Assembly: GCF_042652345.1 (NCBI RefSeq)
Contig: NZ_JBHSJJ010000011.1
Span: 62,001-126,000 of the forward strand
Length of the DNA stretch: 64,000 nucleotides
Origin: Negadavirga shengliensis
GTDB lineage: Bacteria > Bacteroidota > Bacteroidia > Cytophagales > Cyclobacteriaceae
Direction: 5' to 3'
The position numbers and the translations under genes are program-made. Below the pieces are notes generated by a model. It saw only the letters and a list, made by a program, of their open reading frames with translations, did not search any database and was not told the origin of the DNA. This document shows, one piece after another, positions 36,744 to 46,256 of the stretch. Within the stretch, counting starts at the first letter, position 1, and each line of letters starts with the position of its first letter.

Positions 36744-36799
36744 CAGGGACCCCCTGCCCCGAAGTCCCGATAGCTATCGGGAGGGGAGTCAGATGCTCT
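36744..36799. repeat. 56-bp exact direct repeat, right copy
   Basis: Identical to 36226-36281. It marks the right boundary of the segment bearing the nuclease gene and the intact tRNA. Confidence 0.9.
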
Positions 36800-36820
36800 A
36801 ACCAACTGAGCTATAGGCCC
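36744..36820 (-). pseudogene. tRNA(CAT) 5' half with hairpin insert
   Basis: On the minus strand: the complete 5' half from GGGCCTATAGCTCAG to ATCTGACT, the 30-base palindromic insert (36757-36786), then only 12-13 bases of the 3' half (CAGGGGGTCCCTG) before unrelated sequence. Joined with the fragment at 36205-36281 it would rebuild one tRNA whose six loop bases CATAAT are replaced by the 30-base hairpin. Confidence 0.9.
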
Positions 36821-36912
36821 TCAAAAGAGATAAACGCTGATTTCAGTGGTTTACCTTGCTTTTGGGACTGCAATGTTACATATTTGATTTTAATTTCACA
36901 ACATTAAACCGC

Positions 36913-37542
36913 ATGAAAAACTACCACGGAATCCAATTTTTGATCTTCGACTTAGGCAACGTCATTTATGATATTGACTATCAACTCACTTTCGACAAAC
37001 TCAACAGTAGACTTCCGGAACATGAGCATGAGAAAATAAAGGAATTCATGGTCTCCACCCACCACTTTGACCTGGAAACGGGAAAGATCAATGAAGAGGC
37101 CTTCCGAAACGGTGTCAGGGCCTTTTTTGGACAGGAATGGGAGGATGGGTGGATCGACGAAGTATGGAACAGCCTGCTGGTAGACATCCCTCTGGAAAGG
37201 CTGGACCTTCTGCTCTCCCTCAAAAGCAAATACAAGCTTTATATGCTCAGCAACACCAATGCCATCCATTTTAAAGTGGTGGAAGAAGTGTTCAGAAAAA
37301 AAATCCCCGGCCACTGGCCTGCTCTGTTTGACAGGCTTTTTCTCAGCCATGAAATGGGTCTGAGAAAACCGGATATGGCAATATACCAACAAGTGGTCAA
37401 AGAAATCGGCGCAGAACCATCCCAATGTTTGTTTTTTGATGACCTGGAAGAAAACTTAAAAGGAGCCAAAGATGCGGGCCTACAAACCTTTCACATCAAC
37501 CATCCCAAAGCCCTCATCCGTTTTTTTGAAAATGTACAGTAA
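36913..37542 (+). CDS. HAD-superfamily hydrolase
   Basis: About 209 aa from ATG at 36913 (MKNYHGIQFLIFDLGNVIYD); an upstream in-frame start would add a non-conserved leader. Motif I is FDLGNVIYDID with Asp-x-Gly instead of the usual Asp-x-Asp, motif II is YMLSNTNAIH, motif III Lys in LRKPDMAIYQ, and motif IV FFDDLEENLKGAKDAGL. Related YihX/epoxide-hydrolase-type members dephosphorylate sugar phosphates. It overlaps the following protease gene by 11 bases. Confidence 0.93.
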   Translation: MKNYHGIQFLIFDLGNVIYDIDYQLTFDKLNSRLPEHEHEKIKEFMVSTHHFDLETGKINEEAFRNGVRAFFGQEWEDGWIDEVWNSLLVDIPLERLDLLLSLKSKYKLYMLSNTNAIHFKVVEEVFRKKIPGHWPALFDRLFLSHEMGLRKPDMAIYQQVVKEIGAEPSQCLFFDDLEENLKGAKDAGLQTFHINHPKALIRFFENVQ

Positions 37543-38641
37543 CAAGGAATACCTCAAACATGGCCTGCTGTTTCTCCTTACGTTGACTGCCACCACGCTG
37601 GCAGGCGGGGAATGGCTTTTTGGAAGGAGTATCCTTTCAAGTGAAAAGCCACTGACTTGGGGATATTTTGTCCGCTCCATGCACTTTTCCGTGCCCTTTA
37701 TCGGTATCCTGCTGGTACATGAACTGGGACACCTGTTTACTTCCATCTATCACCGGGTGAGATCCTCCCTGCCTTATTTTATCCCCGCATGGCTGGGATT
37801 TATCGGTGCCCCCTCCATCGGTACTTTTGGCGCCGTCATCAGGATGAAAACCATGGTCACCAGCCGGATAAAGTATTTTGACATAGGCATCGCCGGACCC
37901 CTGGCCGGATTCATATTGGCCCTGGGCGTCCTCTGGTATGGTTTCACCCATCTTCCCGACGCGGATTATATTTATGAAATCCATCCGGAATACGCCGATC
38001 CTGATTACAACAAGGAGGAAGCAGAAGGGGTGTTGGACCTGCAGTTAGGATATAACCTGCTGTTTTGGGCAATGGAAAAAGGTTTGGCAGATCCGGAAAA
38101 AATGCCCGATATGGCGGAAGTCATTCATTATCCCTATCTCTTTGCAGGTTACCTTGCCCTGTTTTTCACCGCACTAAACCTGCTTCCTATTGGGCAGCTC
38201 GATGGCGGTCATATCGTGTTCGGTCTGTTCCCCCGCCATCATAGGATATTTTCACTGAGTGCCTACACTATTTTCCTGTTCTTTGCAGGCCTGGGTATTG
38301 TAAGCCCATTTGAGGACATCAATTACCTGGTTTTGGCATTACCCATCTATATCGGTTTTGTCTATATCTGCTTCAGAAAATCGGGGCTTTCCAACCAGAA
38401 CAAATGGCTTTTTACCTTAAGTATAGTGGCTGCTCAATATACTTTGGTAAGCATTTTCCCAACCTTGGTAGGATATTCGGGCTGGCTACTGTTTGCGTTT
38501 CTCCTGGGAAGGATTCTGGGCATCACCCATCCGGAAGTAGCCGACAGCCGCCAAATCACTCCGGAACGAAAAATATTGGGATGGCTGGCCATCATTATCT
38601 TTATCTGCTGTTTCATTCCACAGCCTTTTATCATCGAATAA
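37532..38641 (+). CDS. Site-2 protease family (M50) integral-membrane metallopeptidase
   Basis: 370 aa from ATG at 37532 (MYSNKEYLKHG). Several membrane helices. The zinc site VHELGHLFTS (HExxH) lies in helix 2, and the third ligand is in LLPIGQLDGGHIVFGL (NxxPxxxLDG-type). Family members cleave transmembrane segments, for example of anti-sigma factors; the substrate here is unknown. Coupled by overlap to the HAD gene. Confidence 0.95.
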   Translation: MYSNKEYLKHGLLFLLTLTATTLAGGEWLFGRSILSSEKPLTWGYFVRSMHFSVPFIGILLVHELGHLFTSIYHRVRSSLPYFIPAWLGFIGAPSIGTFGAVIRMKTMVTSRIKYFDIGIAGPLAGFILALGVLWYGFTHLPDADYIYEIHPEYADPDYNKEEAEGVLDLQLGYNLLFWAMEKGLADPEKMPDMAEVIHYPYLFAGYLALFFTALNLLPIGQLDGGHIVFGLFPRHHRIFSLSAYTIFLFFAGLGIVSPFEDINYLVLALPIYIGFVYICFRKSGLSNQNKWLFTLSIVAAQYTLVSIFPTLVGYSGWLLFAFLLGRILGITHPEVADSRQITPERKILGWLAIIIFICCFIPQPFIIE

Positions 38642-38683
38642 AACCGGAACCATCCCGCAAGTATGCCCCGGATGGTTCCGGTT
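38642..38683 (+). terminator. Terminator-like hairpin after the M50 gene
   Basis: 14-bp perfect stem AACCGGAACCATCC / GGATGGTTCCGGTT with a 14-base loop right after the stop codon. It is not followed by a strong T run, so it may protect the transcript rather than end it. Confidence 0.6.
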
Positions 38684-38758
38684 ATGAAGGGTCAAAACAA
38701 AAAACCTATTCCACCCTGAAATTTATAGATACGGGAATATACAATCAACCTCCTTCAA

Positions 38759-39067
38759 TCACTCCTCTTCTTCGAGGTTCCTATAGGCCACAATCCCTCC
38801 CAATACATTCCTTACTTTTTTGAACCCTTTGTTTTCCAAAAACTGCTTGGCATTGCCGCTTCTGGCCCCCGTACGGCAATGAATCACGATCTCTTCATCT
38901 ATATGGGATTCGAGCTCTTTTAACTTATATGGCAACTGGGCCAGCGGGATATTCCAGGCACCCAGATTGTCATCTTCATATTCATATTCCTCCCTTACAT
39001 CTATAAATACAAATTCTTCGTTGTTATCAAGTCGTTCTTTTAATTCGTTTACTTCAATATCTTTCAT
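38759..39067 (-). CDS. Single-domain rhodanese-like sulfurtransferase
   Basis: 102 aa with one rhodanese domain. The active-site loop is IHCRTGARSGNA with the catalytic Cys followed by RTGAR, the usual six-residue loop. Opening MKDIEVNELKERLDNNEEFVFIDVREEYEY. It lies three bases after the upstream T9SS protein on the same strand, third in a PASTA-T9SS-rhodanese run. A cytoplasmic persulfide carrier is likely. Confidence 0.95.
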   Translation of the reverse strand: MKDIEVNELKERLDNNEEFVFIDVREEYEYEDDNLGAWNIPLAQLPYKLKELESHIDEEIVIHCRTGARSGNAKQFLENKGFKKVRNVLGGIVAYRNLEEEE

Positions 39068-39070
39068 TCT

Positions 39071-40915
39071 CTATTTCACTAAGATTCTAAATGTTTTTGG
39101 TTTGTTATTTTGCTGGTATCTAATAAGATAAACACCTTTTTGTCTGCCGGCAAAATTAAGCATTTTAAAATTTTTATCACTTTCCTCCCGCACATTTATT
39201 GAACGGCCCTGAAAATCAAAAACCTGCACATCTGTAATTTCACCCTCTATATATAAAATACCGGTTACCGGGTTGGGATAAACCCGGATAGAGGCGTCTT
39301 CTTCCACCACCGTCTCCCTAACCGGAGCCAAGCTAAGGTGAGGCCTTATCATTAGATTGCCGGATACTTCTGTATTTTGTTCCCAATCCCCATAGACATT
39401 ATAAAAAACATTTTCACCGCTGTCACTGCTTTTGTCCAGGCCCACGTATAGGAAGTCGTTGGTAAACTGGGTAAAACCCACATAGTAGCTCCCGGACACC
39501 TGCACATTGGTATCTATGGGAAAGTAGGAAAACGTCTCCGGACGGCTGTCTTCCGGTATCAACACCTCTTGCCGGTACAAGGGCTCCCTGTTCAACGAAT
39601 CCCAAACCATCAGCTCTATGGCATTTCCCCGTTGAAGGTAGTTGGTGAAATTGATACTGACACCTGAAACATAGGCCGGTGTATCAAGTTCATAGCGGAG
39701 TGCCAACATACCGGCACGCTGGTTGATCCCGGCTGAATAATCCACAGAACCATCATCGTAGCTGAAGTAATCTCTAATGGGCATAACGTACCGGGCGGTA
39801 TCGTTGATCCTGAAATCTATATTGTCATGAAAAGTGGTGTCCCTGCCCGTAATATTGTCCACTTTATAAAAATCCCCTGTGGCAAGGTACATGAGGATCT
39901 CCAGGTCCAACTCTTCCTCCTCATCAAAAACCACATCCTCCACTGCCCTGCTGACAAAATCCCGCCTCTCCTGGGCCTGGGGCACAGGATTGAACGGCGT
40001 ATTAAGGTTAATTTGGCTATACGTCTGTTGGGTCTCCCTGTTTCTGAGCAGGATGGTGTACTCCATGGCTCTGAAACGGTTGCTAAGGTTTTTAAACTGC
40101 CCCTCAATCTGGCTCAAATAATTGCTCCCGTTCCGGTTGAGATCAAACAGGGGCACCGCTCCGTATTTGCCAAAAGGACTGCTGGGCAACTGCGTCAATG
40201 TCCTGTCTTCATAAAAAAGATCAGAGGCGTTTCTGTTTTGTCCCAGATAAACATAATCCAGTACCCAAGTGTCGAAAGGACCGGATAGCCTTCCCTGATA
40301 CTGGAATTTAAACCGAAAACCGCCGTGAAAATAATTTGCATCGACCGGAAGAATCACCTGGTTGAATTCATCAAGAGGCAATTCATCCCCTCCCGCCTGC
40401 TCCCATACTTTGGTCCAGATACCGCTAACATCCATAAAATAAAGTTCAAGCTGGTCATTGTCATCAGGCATCTCTCCTTTGCCTCCTGCCTGCCAAAAAA
40501 AACTGAGGAAAACAGTACCTGATCCGGCGTCACTGACACCTGACAAGTCAATCGGCATTGAAATCAGCTGGTCCCCTTCTCCGTTTTCGAGACGGGTCCT
40601 CGAATAGGGCTCGCCATTGACATCCACCCCATCCAAAAAACAAACGCCCAAGGAGGGTGGATTGATACCAATCGTCATGGAAGGCAGCACCCCACGGCTT
40701 TCCCATTTAAGGGTATCGATTACCCCATCTGAAAAGTCATCCCAAAAAGGAAGCTCGATGGCCTCGTCCATCCTCTTTTCACGAAAGCCGTCAAAGCTCC
40801 TTTCAGCGGGTTTGACCACAGGGAGCTGTCTGAATTGGGCATAAAGACCATGTGATGGCCACGCCAGCATACAAAGTCCTAAACATAGCCAGCCTGCTCC
40901 CCGTAGTAACATCAT
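39071..40915 (-). CDS. Secreted protein with type IX secretion C-terminal signal
   Basis: 614 aa. Signal peptide MMLLRGAGWLCLGLCMLAWPSHG, a long beta-rich body without a known catalytic motif (several DYFSYDDGSVDYSAGIN-like segments), and a C-terminal sorting domain (about 545-614; VRVYPNPVTGILYIEG, VQVFDFQGRSINV, KGVYLIRYQQN). The tail marks export through the T9SS and surface anchoring. It overlaps the PASTA gene stop by one base (TGATG), so translation is coupled. Confidence 0.9.
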   Translation of the reverse strand: MMLLRGAGWLCLGLCMLAWPSHGLYAQFRQLPVVKPAERSFDGFREKRMDEAIELPFWDDFSDGVIDTLKWESRGVLPSMTIGINPPSLGVCFLDGVDVNGEPYSRTRLENGEGDQLISMPIDLSGVSDAGSGTVFLSFFWQAGGKGEMPDDNDQLELYFMDVSGIWTKVWEQAGGDELPLDEFNQVILPVDANYFHGGFRFKFQYQGRLSGPFDTWVLDYVYLGQNRNASDLFYEDRTLTQLPSSPFGKYGAVPLFDLNRNGSNYLSQIEGQFKNLSNRFRAMEYTILLRNRETQQTYSQINLNTPFNPVPQAQERRDFVSRAVEDVVFDEEEELDLEILMYLATGDFYKVDNITGRDTTFHDNIDFRINDTARYVMPIRDYFSYDDGSVDYSAGINQRAGMLALRYELDTPAYVSGVSINFTNYLQRGNAIELMVWDSLNREPLYRQEVLIPEDSRPETFSYFPIDTNVQVSGSYYVGFTQFTNDFLYVGLDKSSDSGENVFYNVYGDWEQNTEVSGNLMIRPHLSLAPVRETVVEEDASIRVYPNPVTGILYIEGEITDVQVFDFQGRSINVREESDKNFKMLNFAGRQKGVYLIRYQQNNKPKTFRILVK

Positions 40916-41688
40916 CAGAATGCTATGGTTTCTTCCAATTCAGACACCCAAATATCCACTTGCTCGCCGGTTTTCATGTCCAATCCTGCTGGAGGAAGCT
41001 GTCTCACTACAGTTCCCTTGGGCACAGAGTCTGTGGGCACATAATTGATGTTTCCCATCCTAAGACCGGAACCCAAAATCAGGAATTCTGCCTCTACATC
41101 ATCCATCCCGATCAGGTTCGGCATTTCGAGTATCTGGTTCCCCAAACCATCTCCTACCACCAGATCTATCTGGGAACCCTTGGGGATTTCAAACCCTTCC
41201 CTGATGTTCCTGCCTCTGTACTTCTGCTCCAACACCACATTGATGCCTATATCCGGGACATACACGATTTCGCCACGGATAAGCCCGTGATTGGCCAGTA
41301 TTTCCTGGGCATTTTTCAGCGGGGTATTGACCAGATTAGGCATGTTTATCAAAGGCGCATTTTGAGCATTCAGGGTCACATATATTTTGCGGTTCTGTTT
41401 CACTTTCGTGCCCGGTTTCGGGTTTTGCTTCAACACGTGAAGCGGTTTCATATCCGACACAAACCCGCTGTCAGGAGTGATTTCCAGCCGGAGGTCCCTC
41501 GCTTTCAAATAAGCTTCCAACTCCTTATAATGATAACCTTCCAGGTCAGGCACGGTTACCGACTCTCCATGATTGGTATAGCTGGGCAAATACACTTTGA
41601 AAAACACCGTTAAAAGCACGAAAAAAATACCCAGGATCATCAACAGATGAATCCCTACTTTTTTCAATCCATTTTTTAATTCACTCAT
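40915..41688 (-). CDS. PASTA-domain membrane protein without a kinase domain
   Basis: 257 aa: a short cytoplasmic start, a membrane helix (about 12-34, IHLLMILGIFFVLLTVFFKVYL) and three PASTA repeats (openings VTVPDLEGYHYKELEAYLKA, INMPNLVNTPLKNAQEIL, LEMPNLIGMDDVEAEFLILG). In other bacteria PASTA repeats bind muropeptides on Ser/Thr kinases or PBPs; here the repeats are anchored alone, as is common in this phylum. It starts the PASTA-T9SS-rhodanese operon. Confidence 0.92.
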   Translation of the reverse strand: MSELKNGLKKVGIHLLMILGIFFVLLTVFFKVYLPSYTNHGESVTVPDLEGYHYKELEAYLKARDLRLEITPDSGFVSDMKPLHVLKQNPKPGTKVKQNRKIYVTLNAQNAPLINMPNLVNTPLKNAQEILANHGLIRGEIVYVPDIGINVVLEQKYRGRNIREGFEIPKGSQIDLVVGDGLGNQILEMPNLIGMDDVEAEFLILGSGLRMGNINYVPTDSVPKGTVVRQLPPAGLDMKTGEQVDIWVSELEETIAF

Positions 41689-41832
41689 ATATAAAGGTAT
41701 TGTAATAGTTTTCCGTTTTCAATTGACCCAAAGTTAACATAATTAACCCGGTCAGGGTTGCCCATCAATTCTCCGTCACGAATCTACACTGCTTTTACGT
41801 AAGTTTAAAACGGGAATGTGGTTATATTGGTA

Positions 41833-44800
41833 TTACCTTACGATCAACCTTTTGTTCACCGTGATGGAATCACTACTGATTTTCACAATGAACAGCCCTT
41901 TACTAAGGATCACCTTACTGAAGGTATAGGTTTGATTGAGGGTGTTAGGATAATCCACATCATAAACCACCTGTCCAGTCGTACTGATAAACTGAATGTT
42001 GACATCCTCATAGTCCGTAAGGTTAAAGCTGATGTTAAACAAATCGTCTGTCGGATTAGGGAATATCAAGGCATTGTTCAGTCCGGGATCCACCGGATCC
42101 GGATTTTCAGATAGATACAGTTCCAAATTATTCAGATATACCGCCGCATTTCTATCATTCTGATTTTGAAGTCTAATGTACACACGCACCTTTTCATTAC
42201 CTTCACCGGCATAATCACTCAAATTGGCATAAGCGCTTTCATAATCTGCCGCAGTATTAGGATTAGGCATGTTTCCGGTTCCTACCACGTTCAATGCCGA
42301 AGCTTCTTTTTCCCAAACCTTGGTATAACTCACCCCACCATCGTTGCTGACCAATATATCCATCTTGGAGGATCTTTCCGGGTCAAATCCTCCCCCTGTC
42401 CAATCAAAGAACAAGCTGGCTGACCGCGTCATGCTGAGATCAAACTCCGGCGACACCAACCAATAGGAGTCTCCGGAATCGGGATTTTCCAGAACGGCCA
42501 CATTCTCCTGCTGACTTTCCAAAGGAATGACTCTCCATTTGGAGTTATTGGACTCAGGATTTACCCTGATCCAGGGAGTGAAGGCATCAGAGGCATTGAA
42601 ATTCTGGCGCCATGGACTCAATATAGTCACCGTATCCTGGACAAAATACCTGACAATCGCGTCCTCGCTACCGGGATTTTGATCAAAGTTGGGTTCATAA
42701 ATCCGGTAACTCACCCTGTTAAGGCCCTCGCTTAATGAGCTGGACAGGGAAATTTCCCGGGTTTCTCCTACCCCAAGGCCAATGTCCTCAAAGAGGATGA
42801 CTTCGGGCGTACTGTTGTTGGTGCTTCTTTCGAGAAAAAAGTGTTCAATAGCCAGATTACCTGTATTGGTTATCAAAAGGGATTCATTTTCCTGATCACC
42901 GTTGGTCACTGGAAGCGGACTTGCAAAAGATGAAATCTCAAAATCGTAATTATAAATTTTTTCTTCATTAATGGCTATGTCTTTAATAAATATGTTATTT
43001 CCAAAACCATTGATGGCAATAAAAGCGATCCTCACATCCGAAAAACCGGCATAGGCATCCAGGTCTACCACTTCTCTTCTGAAATCATGTTCTGAATTCG
43101 GGAAAAATTCATTGAAAGAAGCTTCGGCCGTTCCTAAGCTGACCCCCCGTTTGTTATAAGGCGCCTGCAATACATCAAAAGTGTTGCCGCAATCCGTGGA
43201 AACGGCCACAATTAATGCCTCCTGAAACTCTTCATTGGCATAAGGTGCAAAGGACAGTTGGAAATTCAGCTGGGCTTCATTTAGCTGGCTCAGGTCCAAT
43301 TTCGGACTCACCAGGTAATCCAATTCTCCCTGCACGTTGTAATTATAGGCATTCATATAGAACAAATCCTGTGACTCACCCCCTATCGTCAGGCTCAAAG
43401 GTTCCCAGGTCATCCCACTGTCAGGATTAATGAAATCCCATTTCTCTGATTCCTGATGGCCTTGATAAAAATAGGGAATGGCCGCTGTCTCAGCTATTCT
43501 CGGAAAAGACTGTTTCCTATTGTCCGTCTCATCTTCGTCCGGCCCATGATTGACTTCCAATATTTCCACCTCAAAGACATTCTCTCCCGTGGTTGGAATA
43601 GAGACGTTTCCAAAAGTAAGTGTAGCCAATTCTCCTGTTGGGATATCCAGATCAAAGTTTCTGTTCTCCAACAACTGTCCATTCAGCCTGATGGCCACCC
43701 GGGCATGGGTCACTCTCTCTGTTCCTTGGTTAATCACCCTGATTTCGGGTTGTGCCGTCGGGGAACATACAAAATCATTGGGGCTGATGATGGCTTCCAC
43801 CGAGAGGTCATTGTCAAATAACTGCGGTGCCTCAAGCGCTCTGCTGGTCAATAAGGAATGTCGTCTGGGACTGAAGGCCAAAACCACATCTATGCGTTCC
43901 ACCTGCCCTTGTGTAAACAATGTCATGCATTGATCGGGGGTGTAATCCATGAAATTTTCCACCATATCCCTGGAATCGCAGCTGAATCTCGGTGTAGCCG
44001 AGCATGAATTATTGGGACGGTCCTGGTCCGGGGTATCATCCACATAATCATCCACTCCGCAGCCACCGTCACCCCAGTTATGCCTCAGTCCCAAAAAATG
44101 GCCTACTTCATGGGTGGTTGTCCTTCCCCTGGAATTGGCCAGCGCGTTTCCTCCTGTGCCAAAATACCGATAATCAATGGTTACTCCGTCTGTCTGTCGC
44201 GTAGGAGGAGGAAAATCCAAACCAGGCAATTCGTCTGATTCAGGAAAAGAGGAATACCCGATCGTGGGCGGGGTCAGCGGCACTACCCAGATATTCATGT
44301 ATTCTTCAGGAGGCCAGGAGGCCAATTCTCCAATCAGGGGGCCATCATTGAGGCTATAGCTTTCTTTGGGGCCTTCTACCCTGTTGATCCCGTTTGTCGG
44401 CATGCCCATCGGATCCTGCATGGCCAATACAAATTCGATTTGGGCGTCACCGGCCACGCCTTGAAATTCCTCCGGCGTATTGACGGCATCGGCATTCCGT
44501 TTCTGAAAATCTTCATTCAAAATGCGGATCTGGGAGAGCAGTTGCGCTTCCGGGATATTGGCACCTTCCCCCACCGGCGTACCATTGTGGATAACATGGA
44601 CGACGACCGGAATACGGCGGATTCCCTCATCCATAGTGCGGAAAGCTTCAGGCTTCTTTTTCCGCTCTTCCGCCCGGTCTTCCATCCAGGCTTCAAAAAA
44701 TTCCCGGGTACCGTAGACTCCTAGTTGTTCCTGTTGCTTTTTCTCTATATATACAGCACCGCATTTTTCATCATGTTCATGTTGGAAAGCACGGCCGAAA

Positions 44801-44892
44801 AGGGTTTGGGAAAAAATATCCAGAGGAAGAAATATAAAAAAGAATAGCACCGACACCCAAAGAGGTGCCAGTGCTTTCCAGAATTCGTTCAT
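41833..44892 (-). CDS. M43-type (cytophagalysin/pappalysin-like) metalloprotease with T9SS tail
   Basis: About 1019 aa from ATG at 44892 (MNEFWKALAPLWVSVLFFFIF); the earlier in-frame ATG at 44925 overlaps the NifU gene. A pro-region (about 40-100) is followed by the M43 domain: the zinc motif TTHEVGHFLGLRHNWG at about 255-270 (HExxHxxGxxH) with the Met-turn in VENFMDYTPDQCM. Large carbohydrate-binding-like and adhesion-type beta domains follow, then a T9SS C-terminal domain (ALIFPNPTDDLFNISFN...KGLFIVKISSDSITVNKRLIVR). Secreted surface protease for degrading protein. Confidence 0.95.
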   Translation of the reverse strand: MNEFWKALAPLWVSVLFFFIFLPLDIFSQTLFGRAFQHEHDEKCGAVYIEKKQQEQLGVYGTREFFEAWMEDRAEERKKKPEAFRTMDEGIRRIPVVVHVIHNGTPVGEGANIPEAQLLSQIRILNEDFQKRNADAVNTPEEFQGVAGDAQIEFVLAMQDPMGMPTNGINRVEGPKESYSLNDGPLIGELASWPPEEYMNIWVVPLTPPTIGYSSFPESDELPGLDFPPPTRQTDGVTIDYRYFGTGGNALANSRGRTTTHEVGHFLGLRHNWGDGGCGVDDYVDDTPDQDRPNNSCSATPRFSCDSRDMVENFMDYTPDQCMTLFTQGQVERIDVVLAFSPRRHSLLTSRALEAPQLFDNDLSVEAIISPNDFVCSPTAQPEIRVINQGTERVTHARVAIRLNGQLLENRNFDLDIPTGELATLTFGNVSIPTTGENVFEVEILEVNHGPDEDETDNRKQSFPRIAETAAIPYFYQGHQESEKWDFINPDSGMTWEPLSLTIGGESQDLFYMNAYNYNVQGELDYLVSPKLDLSQLNEAQLNFQLSFAPYANEEFQEALIVAVSTDCGNTFDVLQAPYNKRGVSLGTAEASFNEFFPNSEHDFRREVVDLDAYAGFSDVRIAFIAINGFGNNIFIKDIAINEEKIYNYDFEISSFASPLPVTNGDQENESLLITNTGNLAIEHFFLERSTNNSTPEVILFEDIGLGVGETREISLSSSLSEGLNRVSYRIYEPNFDQNPGSEDAIVRYFVQDTVTILSPWRQNFNASDAFTPWIRVNPESNNSKWRVIPLESQQENVAVLENPDSGDSYWLVSPEFDLSMTRSASLFFDWTGGGFDPERSSKMDILVSNDGGVSYTKVWEKEASALNVVGTGNMPNPNTAADYESAYANLSDYAGEGNEKVRVYIRLQNQNDRNAAVYLNNLELYLSENPDPVDPGLNNALIFPNPTDDLFNISFNLTDYEDVNIQFISTTGQVVYDVDYPNTLNQTYTFSKVILSKGLFIVKISSDSITVNKRLIVR

Positions 44893-44908
44893 CCGAAAAC
44901 AAAAAAAA

Positions 44909-45157
44909 TCAGGCGATTTCAACATTTACCGCTTCCACTTTTGTGATTTCGGGAATGGCTTTCTTGATGGCCTCCTCCACCCCTGCCTTGAGGGTCATGG
45001 TAGACATCGGACAGGAACTGCATGTACCTGTCAGTTCGAGCTTCAATACCATGTCATCGGACAATTCCACCACCTTCACATTGCCGCCGTCAGCTTCAAG
45101 ATAAGGCCGTATGGCATCGAGCGCTGTTTCAATTTGGTTTTTATATTGATTTAGCAT
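44909..45157 (-). CDS. NifU C-terminal-domain Fe-S carrier
   Basis: 82 aa. The CxxC motif in LELTGTCSSCPMSTMTLKAGVEEA binds a transient Fe-S cluster; the LRPYLEADGGNVKVVEL segment is the family signature. It is downstream of an Mrp-type ATPase by four bases, the usual pair for Fe-S cluster loading. Its stop overlaps the upstream start of the next gene only if that gene begins at 44925. Confidence 0.95.
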   Translation of the reverse strand: MLNQYKNQIETALDAIRPYLEADGGNVKVVELSDDMVLKLELTGTCSSCPMSTMTLKAGVEEAIKKAIPEITKVEAVNVEIA

Positions 45158-45161
45158 TATC

Positions 45162-46256
45162 TTAAGTTTTTACCTGTACTACCTCAGTTTTACTCATTTT
45201 AGCATTTCTGATGGCTACCTGCCTGGCTACATTTTCCGCCAGTTCGCCAAAGGCCTCAGCAGTAACCCCATCTTTCATTACGGCAGGATATCCACTGTCC
45301 CCACTTTCCCTTATCCCTTGTACTAACGGAATTTCTCCCAAAAATGGTACATCATATTTTCCAGCAAGTTTTTTTCCTCCTTCCCTTCCGAAGATGTAAT
45401 ACTTATTGTCCGGCAATTCCTCAGGTGTAAAATAAGCCATATTTTCAACAACTCCCAATACGGGGACATTTATTTGGGGCTGTTTAAACATGGTTAAGGC
45501 CTTCGTGGCATCAGCAAGGGCTACTTTTTGTGGCGTCGTCACGATCACCGCCCCAGTGACAGGCACAGACTGCACCATGGTGAGATGGATATCGGAAGTT
45601 CCTGGAGGCAAATCGATCAACATATAATCCAGTTCACCCCATTCCACATCCCCGATAAACTGCTTAAGCGCCGAACTGGCCATGGGTCCCCTCCATACCA
45701 CCGCACTCTCCGCAGGCGTCAGAAAACCTATGGACATCAGCTTCACTCCATATTGCTCTATGGGTATGATAATGTTTTTCCCATTTTCCTGTTTCACGGC
45801 CGGTTGCTCTCCCTCTACATTGAACATGGTGGGTACAGAAGGGCCAAAAATATCCGCATCAATCAACCCGACCTTAGCTCCCGATTTGGCCAGAGATACC
45901 GCCAGGTTAGAGGCACAGGTGCTTTTACCTACCCCCCCTTTGCCGGAAGCCACCGCGATTATATTTTTCACTTTAGGCAACAAGGGTCCCTCATTCCTTG
46001 TGGTGGTGACGTTTGAGGTCATAAAAATATCCATATCGATGTCTTCCCCCAGCGCTTTCGTCAACGCCCCTTCACAATTCGCCTTGATCAACTCTTTTAA
46101 AGGGCAGGCCGGGGTTGTCAGTACAACCTTGAAGCTGATTTTATTTCCTTCAATTTTCAGATCCTGTATCATCCCCAAGGACACTAAATCCCTGTGAAGG
46201 TCAGGGTCTTCGACTGTAGACAGTGCTTGTAAAACCTTCTCTCTCGAAATACTCAT
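45162..46256 (-). CDS. mrp: Mrp/NBP35-family iron-sulfur cluster carrier ATPase
   Basis: 364 aa. An N-terminal DUF59/MIP18 domain (about 1-90; STVEDPDLHRDLVSLGMIQDLKIEGNKISFKVVLTTPACPL) precedes the ATPase with the deviant Walker A VASGKGGVGKSTCASNLAVSLAKSG, the LIDADIFGPSVPTMF and DLPPGTSDIHLTM motifs. The C-terminal CxxC pair seen in some Mrp proteins is not evident. Co-directional with NifU, it forms an Fe-S assembly operon. Confidence 0.96.
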   Translation of the reverse strand: MSISREKVLQALSTVEDPDLHRDLVSLGMIQDLKIEGNKISFKVVLTTPACPLKELIKANCEGALTKALGEDIDMDIFMTSNVTTTRNEGPLLPKVKNIIAVASGKGGVGKSTCASNLAVSLAKSGAKVGLIDADIFGPSVPTMFNVEGEQPAVKQENGKNIIIPIEQYGVKLMSIGFLTPAESAVVWRGPMASSALKQFIGDVEWGELDYMLIDLPPGTSDIHLTMVQSVPVTGAVIVTTPQKVALADATKALTMFKQPQINVPVLGVVENMAYFTPEELPDNKYYIFGREGGKKLAGKYDVPFLGEIPLVQGIRESGDSGYPAVMKDGVTAEAFGELAENVARQVAIRNAKMSKTEVVQVKT

